Assembly: GCA_023053685.1 (NCBI GenBank)
Contig: JALIGW010000004.1
Coordinates: forward strand, 85,675,749-85,739,748
Reading direction: 5' to 3'
DNA length: 64,000 bases
From: Diadophis punctatus similis
Taxonomy: Eukaryota > Chordata > Lepidosauria > Squamata > Dipsadidae
This document shows positions 57,945-64,000 of this stretch, in pieces. The notes under the pieces were generated by a model, which ran no database searches, was not told the DNA's origin, and saw only the letters and a list, made by a program, of their open reading frames with translations. Numbering within the stretch: position 1 is the first letter of the stretch; the number at the start of each line of letters is the position of its first letter. Both the position numbers and the translations under genes were made by a program.

Positions 57945-60900
57945 ATTGTTTCTTATCTTTTACAAAACCATCTTTTAGTGGTTTTCACAGCAGCAGCAGC
58001 ATTTTATAGAATTTACAACAATATTTCTATTTTTAACTTAAGGCATGGATTTAATTCGGAATGCATATACTCAAGCCAAGAAATTGTCTCGCTTCCATTG
58101 TACAGATGCTTAATGAATTTCTCGCGTTTTCAACCCTGATCTTAATGAACGAGGCAGGGATTAGTTAGGAACTGGATCAGGGTCACCCAAAGGCTACAAT
58201 AATCTGAGAACCCATGAAGTTTTGGAGATGACATTTTTTTGCAATCTTTCTCTCAATATAAAAGGAAAATAATCCACCTGCCAGCTCCCCAATACTAGCT
58301 CAGCTTATTCTGAGTAAACTGGAATAAACAAATAAAGTTGTGCTTTGCCAAGTTTATTAGCAGTCAACAGACTGAAAATTTATTCATTTTCTATTACACA
58401 GCAACAGGTGCAACCCAAGCACACACACACAGCTCCATGCAGAACAAAAACCCAGGGTTGTTATCACCCTCCTCTGAGACTATAAATTAAAGGCTGAGCA
58501 CATTCTTTGCATGGTGAAAGTCCAATATTTTATGTAGCAGATATTCTGCCTCCCCGTTAGAGCATGAAATATGGCTAAGTAAAATGAAGAATGCTTTCAT
58601 TGCTTGCATTAGCACACAAAGCTGCGTGTGGGTTGGGGAGTTCTGATATTTGAAGGGAGGCTTCTTTCTGCATTGTCTGACCTGACCCAAGGGGTGTTTT
58701 TTACCAAGAGTTTGTATGCTCTTTTGCTGCTATACTGCAAAGTTTGGGTATGGGTTGTATTTGACCCTAAGGCAGAGCAAGACAGAATTGATTTTGATTT
58801 CTCTGAAGAAGAGCCATTGATTGGGGGATGAACCGAGCCCACTACTCCACTTCTGGAGCCTCCACAAGGCTCCCTTCTGACTCGTTTTCTGGAGCTTAGC
58901 TGGACCACTCAGGACAACAATGCAACAGCTCTGGGAGAAAGTGGATGAGAGGAAAAGAGAAGAGGGATGTGATATTCAGTCATCAACAGGTCTGCCTTAA
59001 AACTAGAATGAACTTTGCCATTGGACCAGAGTTGGCTTTTTAATTCCACTGGCTTCTTGTAGATCTTCAGCCTTCCAACGTTTGTTTTCTTTTTGTTAGG
59101 ATTTATTAGTTAGCTTGTCAAGTAATTCATTTACTGTTTTGAAAAAGACCCCTCCCCCAATCTTTATACATTGGACGCAACCCGAGGAACAACTTTAAGT
59201 GCACCACAGTCGGGAAGGCTCCCTGGTATTATTTCTGAACAACACATTTCATTTTTGCATATCTTTTTTTTCCTGGAATTCTGCACAACCCTTGTTAATG
59301 TATCGAACATCACACTAAGGTTTCAAATCAAATCTACGGGTACAAAACCAGTTTTAATTTAATGTAACTATTTACCACGTTACATTTGTTGGTATCTATC
59401 TTCTCTTCAATATGTAGCCTGTCACAAAGTTCATTCTTTTATTTCTTTATTATATAGTTATTGGAAAATATTTTGGATGTTGGGCTTAACAGGGCTGCTC
59501 ATAAATCATCCATATCAGATTGGGTTATTTCTGGAATGATAAATTGGGTATTCTCAGTACATTTGAGTTGGATAAGGACAGTCAAGGCAAGCTCAGATCC
59601 TTTCAATGTACTTCTATGTATTTCTCTTGGCCAAAATGCAGATGTGGTTTGTCAGTGGATTCTTCTGTGATGTTCCTTTTCAAATTCCCCATCTATTGAA
59701 TGGCCCTAAAACATCTTCCTGGTCTCCCATTCAAACAACAATCAGGTCCAATCCTGTTCAGCCTCTTCAAAGTTAGCCAAACCTGAAAGAGTTTTACTCC
59801 TGTTGTGTCTAATTGCTATTGCTATTACAGTGAACTGGCATTTGTCGTGTTTTTAGCTATGATTTTAGCCACAACAGTATCAGAAGATTGAAAGAATAAT
59901 CCTCATCTCTAAAACCTTCATTATCTAAACCACTTTGCAAAACAGGCCCATTAAAGCCTCTGATTCATTTTTTGCAAGGGGGGGGAGGTGTTCCAGGGGA
60001 CTCAGAAGACTTAGAACAGCCCCTTGAAGGGAGGAGCTGCAGCCAAGGGAAGCCAGTCTGCCTTGAAAGTCCCTTGAAGGTCCTTGCAGCCTTTGCTCTG
60101 GAATGACGACCGAGCTGATAACACCCCAGTTAATTGGCTGGGCTTTCCTTTAAGTCTTGGGGGCATCTCAAGGGCATCACAAGCAGACTCAAAAGGGGTG
60201 CTTGATGATCCCTGGGGGGGGGGTGGAAAGGCCCAACGCTCGCTCACACATCCGGCCACCTTCCCCGATTGCCTGATCCCCGGAATCCCCGTGGTTCTTC
60301 TGGAGAGGGAGCTCAGGTCTCTTCCAGAGATTTGGCAGCTAAGTTAAGAATGGGAGGGGGAAAAAATCTCCCTTTTCCATCTGCCTGACTTTCATTACAT
60401 AGACATTTATTCCGTCCGCCTTCCAGATTACTTTCAGGGGTGAAGGGTGGATGGATGGACCGATTTCAACATTCCGTATGCTGCACTTCACAGTGCATTT
60501 TGATGCTGTTGCAAAGCCAAGAATCACCTTGCACAAAAATCAAGAGTTGTGTGAAGGCCAGCTTAGAGTTGTGCTCTAATCAGCACTTCAATCCACCTGA
60601 GGCTGCACCGTGCCGTTTTCTTTCCAAATTCATCAAGATCAAACTCATGAGCCATCCCTGCATAAAGATCTTCGGAGAACTGATCCAGCCTGGGGATTCT
60701 TTCCCATTTTTTTTCTACAGCCAACAAGCTACCCAATGCATCCCTATCCAACACACCCAACTGTGCTTTGATATCCCACTGATGTTTCGTCTACATGGGA
60801 CCTAGCAAAGGCGGTTTGGTTTTCATTTGCTCCAGAGCTAGGAAGCGTGAAGGTTCCTTGGGAAACGTTCGTTACTCTTACTCTGACAGGCTCTGGAATT

Positions 60901-61542
60901 CTTTGAAATTGCTACCAAGCCTGAGCCAAGCTCTCCACATTCCTTGTAATCGCTGCTTTAGGCAATCAAGCACCGACTGTGGTGAGGCTCTGTGTGCCTG
61001 GTGTGATTGGCAATTGCCCCAAACGTGTGTAGGTGTGTGCATGCTCACACATGTGGTTTCAGCTCACAGGAAAACAAGGCTGCCAAAGGGCAACAACAGG
61101 AAGAACCTTCCTCAAAATTTCACCCAACGTGCCAGGGCTGAGAGGGGGAGATGATTGCATCCCAGGTCATAGGAAGATATGGATTTCCTTGGCAATAGCA
61201 TAAAATATTTGATTTGGCCAACTTTAGAAAAACTTTTCCTTGCCTCAGTCTCCCATGGCAGTCTCTCTTAGTATCCAGTCCAAAATCCTGACCTAAAGCG
61301 AGACAAGGTACATTAGCATCCATTTAAATACTCCAAAACAGATTATTTTTGCATTGTTCTTGTTGGTATTTCTACAATAAGAACATGTATTCCAAACTTC
61401 AGAATCCTTCAGGGGTAATAATCATGTAGAATGTAAAACAGAAAATGCACACACACAAAACCTGTATGGGGGAATAGCTTAATAGGAAACAGGGAAGAGG
61501 TTTATGCTGAAGACTCTGTGTTTGGATCACTAGATTAAGATA
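57945..61542. other. Unrecognised stretch, possible decayed element at 58.6-58.9 kb
   Basis: Opposing open frames at 58609-58908 (minus, 99 codons) and 58628-58831 (plus) overlap. Their composition (for example DPKAEQDRIDFDFSEEEPLI on plus) looks more protein-like than most noise here, but I cannot assign a family. Nothing else recognised. Confidence 0.4.
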
Positions 61543-61772
61543 GCAATAAATAGCAATAGCCCTTAGACTTATATACCACTTCATATTGCTTTTACAGCGC
61601 TCTCTAAGCGGTTTACAGAGTCAGCCTCTTGCCCCCAACCATCTGGGTCCTCATTTTACTGATCTCGGAAGGATGGAAGGCTGAGTCAACTTTGAGCCGG
61701 TCAGGATCGAACTGCTGGCAGTTGGCAGAATTAGCCTGCAATACCGCATTCTAACCACTGTGCCACCAGGAA
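61543..61772 (-). mobile_element. Sauria-type SINE, full length
   Basis: Reverse complement runs from the tRNA-like head (GTGGCACAGTGGTTAGAATG) through CTCAAAGTTGACTCAGCC and GAGGACCCAGATGGTTGGGG to a (TTGCTA)n tail. Confidence 0.94.
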
Positions 61773-62061
61773 GGAGAATGAGAAAGGGAATAAGAGAGGC
61801 ATTTCCTTCTGAGTAAGTGTGCATGGGACCACAGATAAAAGCTACAGTGTTGTTCTGCAGAAGGAAAACTTAGATTTTGCAATATGTAACCACTACAAAC
61901 TCTGGAAGTAATTGTCTAGAAACCATCTGGATATTTTTCAAACCTTTCGTTGTTTTCTTTTCTTTTCTTTATAGGATGTGTTATTTGTTTGTTTGTTCTG
62001 AAAGCTGGACCACAAAAGGTCATCAGGCAAAGAGGGAACTTGTAATTTGCAACCAGAATAT

Positions 62062-62437
62062 ATAGAATAGCATAATAAGAGAGTTGGAAGAGACTTTAGA
62101 GGTCATCTAGTCCAACTCCCTGCTCTGTAAAGAAACCCTATACCACTTCAGGCAAATGGCTGTCCAATCTCTTATTGAAAACCTCCAGTGTTGGAGCACC
62201 CACAAGTTCTGGAGGCAAGTCGTTCCACTGATAGATTGTTCTCACTGTCGTGAAATTTCTCCTTAGTTCCAGGTTGCTTCTCTCCTTGATTAGTTTCCAC
62301 CCATTGCTTCTTGTCCTGCCTTCAGGGGCTTTGGAGGATAGGTGGACCCCCCTCTTCTTTGTGGCAGCCCCTCAAATACTGGAACACTGCTATCATGTCA
62401 CCCCAGTCCCTTCTTTTCATTAAACTAGACCATATAA
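62062..62437 (-). mobile_element. CR1: CR1 LINE 3' end fragment
   Basis: Antisense CR1 tail (AGAGAGTTGGAAGAGAC) continuing through GGTTGCTTCTCTCCTTGATT to CCTTCTTTTCATTAAACTAG. About 375 bp; frame broken, 5'-truncated into a TATA repeat at 62438-62456. Confidence 0.94.
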
Positions 62438-62456
62438 TATATATATACTGTATATA

Positions 62457-64000
62457 ACCAACTTGACAACTATAAAGATAATATTTTCTTGTCTGACTTG
62501 AAGTTAGACAACCATAAGTTTTGGTTGTCTAATTTTTGCATCTGCAACATGATTTACTGGATTTTTCAGACTTTCCAACTGTAAGTGCTCAAAGGGATAG
62601 AAACTTCAAAATTCATTGAGTTTTGGAGATTGGTCCAAAACAATATGGAAGCAGATATAACTTTTATGACAAAAAGTTGGTGGCTACCAGATAAAGGAAG
62701 GAAGGAGTAAAAAAAATTGCATGATATCCAAATAGTTAGGCTCATGTTCCAAAATGTTTCCACATGTTGAATACTGCTGAATGCATAACAATTGAACACC
62801 ATCTCATAGCTCTTCTGAGGAGACCTTGGTAACCTTTTTCATCCTGTCTCTCCATCGCATTTATTGTCCTCTCATTCTACATTCTCCAGTCTTATCAAGC
62901 AGAACAGTTTTTCAAATCCATACATCCAAGTATATGAACTTCTGTTTGTTGATAATCCCCTCAGCTGAGCTGCCAGCTTTCATATGGTCCATAACTGATT
63001 GACTTGTTCTTTGTGCAGTCCATAACTGTCTCCACATCCATAATTCAAAGGCATCTATTCTCTTTTGTCTATGATATAAGAGAGAGAGGGAGAGGGAGAG
63101 GGAGAGGGAGAGAAGGGATACTGATACTTGATATTCCTGTTTGATTTGCAAAGTCAGCAACCAGATAGTTCCTATGTGGTCCTTCTTCTGATTCATTGTT
63201 CAGCTAACCATCTCAACCTATCGCTCTTTGGAGGGAGAGCTGGGATTACATTTCTTTATCTTCCTGATCACTCGCCATACCAAGCCATGAATTGGATGGG
63301 TTTTAGCTTTCGTCCATTGGACTGCATGGCTATGGCATGGCTACTTTGCTGAAGCTAAATAACCTTCGGGGCCTTAAGACACAATGGCCTTTGTTTTCTT
63401 TCCAGCAAGTCCTCATTCGCAAGTAATACTATCCCTCGTGTTTTTCTAAACAGCCAAGCTATAAATCGACAGGCCTGTCAGCTCTGCTTGGCAAGGAGGA
63501 GCCATTTTATTGCCTGGGGTTTGCCAAAACACAGAGAAATCAATATAATTTTGCTTAGATAAGTGACATTGCACTATATCTAATAAAAGAATCAAAGGGT
63601 ATCTGACATTCTGTTACAATGAGCAGAGCTGTGCGTTCGCTAAAACAAACAAAAAAAAGAATTCACGGTGGTGTGTTCAGATAGTTTTCAGCTGAGACAA
63701 TATTCTGCAACCGGATTGCCAGAATGTATGGTCTTAACAAACTTTACATGTATCCAGGATAACTTCCTTTAATCAGTTTGGTGGGAGCCCATGTTGGTCA
63801 TGTGGCAGGAGATATGCGCCAGCTCTTTAATTCTGTAGAAGCCAGAATTATTCTTTTTATAAACAGTTTTATAGACCTGGATACTGTGCGGAGATAGATG
63901 GGAATGCCTGGTTCCATTGTTTGCATTTCAAATAAAAGGAAGGAAAAGAGAAGGATAACACAGTCACTGACCTTTCTGGAAAACTCTGCTAGAGTTATTG
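62457..64000. other. Unrecognised stretch
   Basis: A short (GGGAGA)n at 63074-63115; no gene or repeat family recognised. Confidence 0.5.

Overview
This is a eukaryotic nuclear window, almost certainly from a squamate reptile and most likely a snake. The evidence is the repeat content: many CR1 3' ends, an L3/Rex-like CR1 lineage whose 3' end runs into an (AATAG)n microsatellite, tRNA-derived Sauria-type SINEs, 5S rRNA-derived SINEs, Penelope-like (PLE) fragments, an R4/Dong-like LINE tail, an L1 3' end, chromodomain Gypsy elements, hAT and pogo/Tc2-like short DNA transposons, and long tetranucleotide microsatellites. I found no host protein-coding gene, tRNA, rRNA or CRISPR that I can support. 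Nearly every long open reading frame is a microsatellite translation (poly-KKERKKE, poly-R, LFIY or DRQT repeats) or the decayed coding remnant of a retroelement. The window is best read as intergenic or long-intron DNA.

Layout. 0-10 kb: a 352-bp pure purine microsatellite, CR1 and Sauria SINE fragments, an L3/CR1 3' end (3.7-4.4 kb), a hAT MITE (5.7 kb), two pogo/Tc2-like MITEs (6.2 and 8.8 kb) and an R4/Dong remnant (9.5 kb). 10-20 kb: a long fold-back of a PLE-like repeat (11.2 kb), a 38-bp minisatellite (13.9 kb), a compact GC-rich promoter-like block (14.1-14.4 kb), a hAT MITE with target duplication (15.2 kb), a large L3/CR1 copy with reverse-transcriptase coding remnant (16.4-17.6 kb) and a tRNA-SINE (18.9 kb). 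20-30 kb: a solo Gypsy LTR (21.9 kb), a 5S-SINE, a pogo MITE split by a SINE (25.3 kb) and a LINE C-terminus (28.9 kb). 30-40 kb: PLE GIY-YIG endonuclease remnants (32.2 and 36.5 kb), hammerhead-ribozyme-like motifs (34.9 and 35.85 kb), and a CR1 carrying a 34-bp patch of another repeat (33.3 kb). 40-50 kb: a collision of two oppositely oriented Gypsy elements with an L1 inserted at the joint (40.4-43.3 kb), a second PLE-like fold-back (44.4 kb), a perfect 43-bp hairpin (47.8 kb) and a hAT-within-hAT nest in a GATA array (48.3 kb). 50-64 kb: mostly unrecognised sequence with three more CR1/SINE copies.

No genes act together here in a pathway. What can be reconstructed is the order of insertions: target duplications at 15.2, 21.9, 41.1/41.7 and 48.3-48.8 kb give directly readable insertion events. 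The most unusual items are the perfect 43-bp hairpin, two head-to-head fold-backs of the same repeat family, the hammerhead-like motif linked to a PLE endonuclease remnant, and the isolated promoter-like block with CCAAT, E2F-like and ZNF143-like sites.
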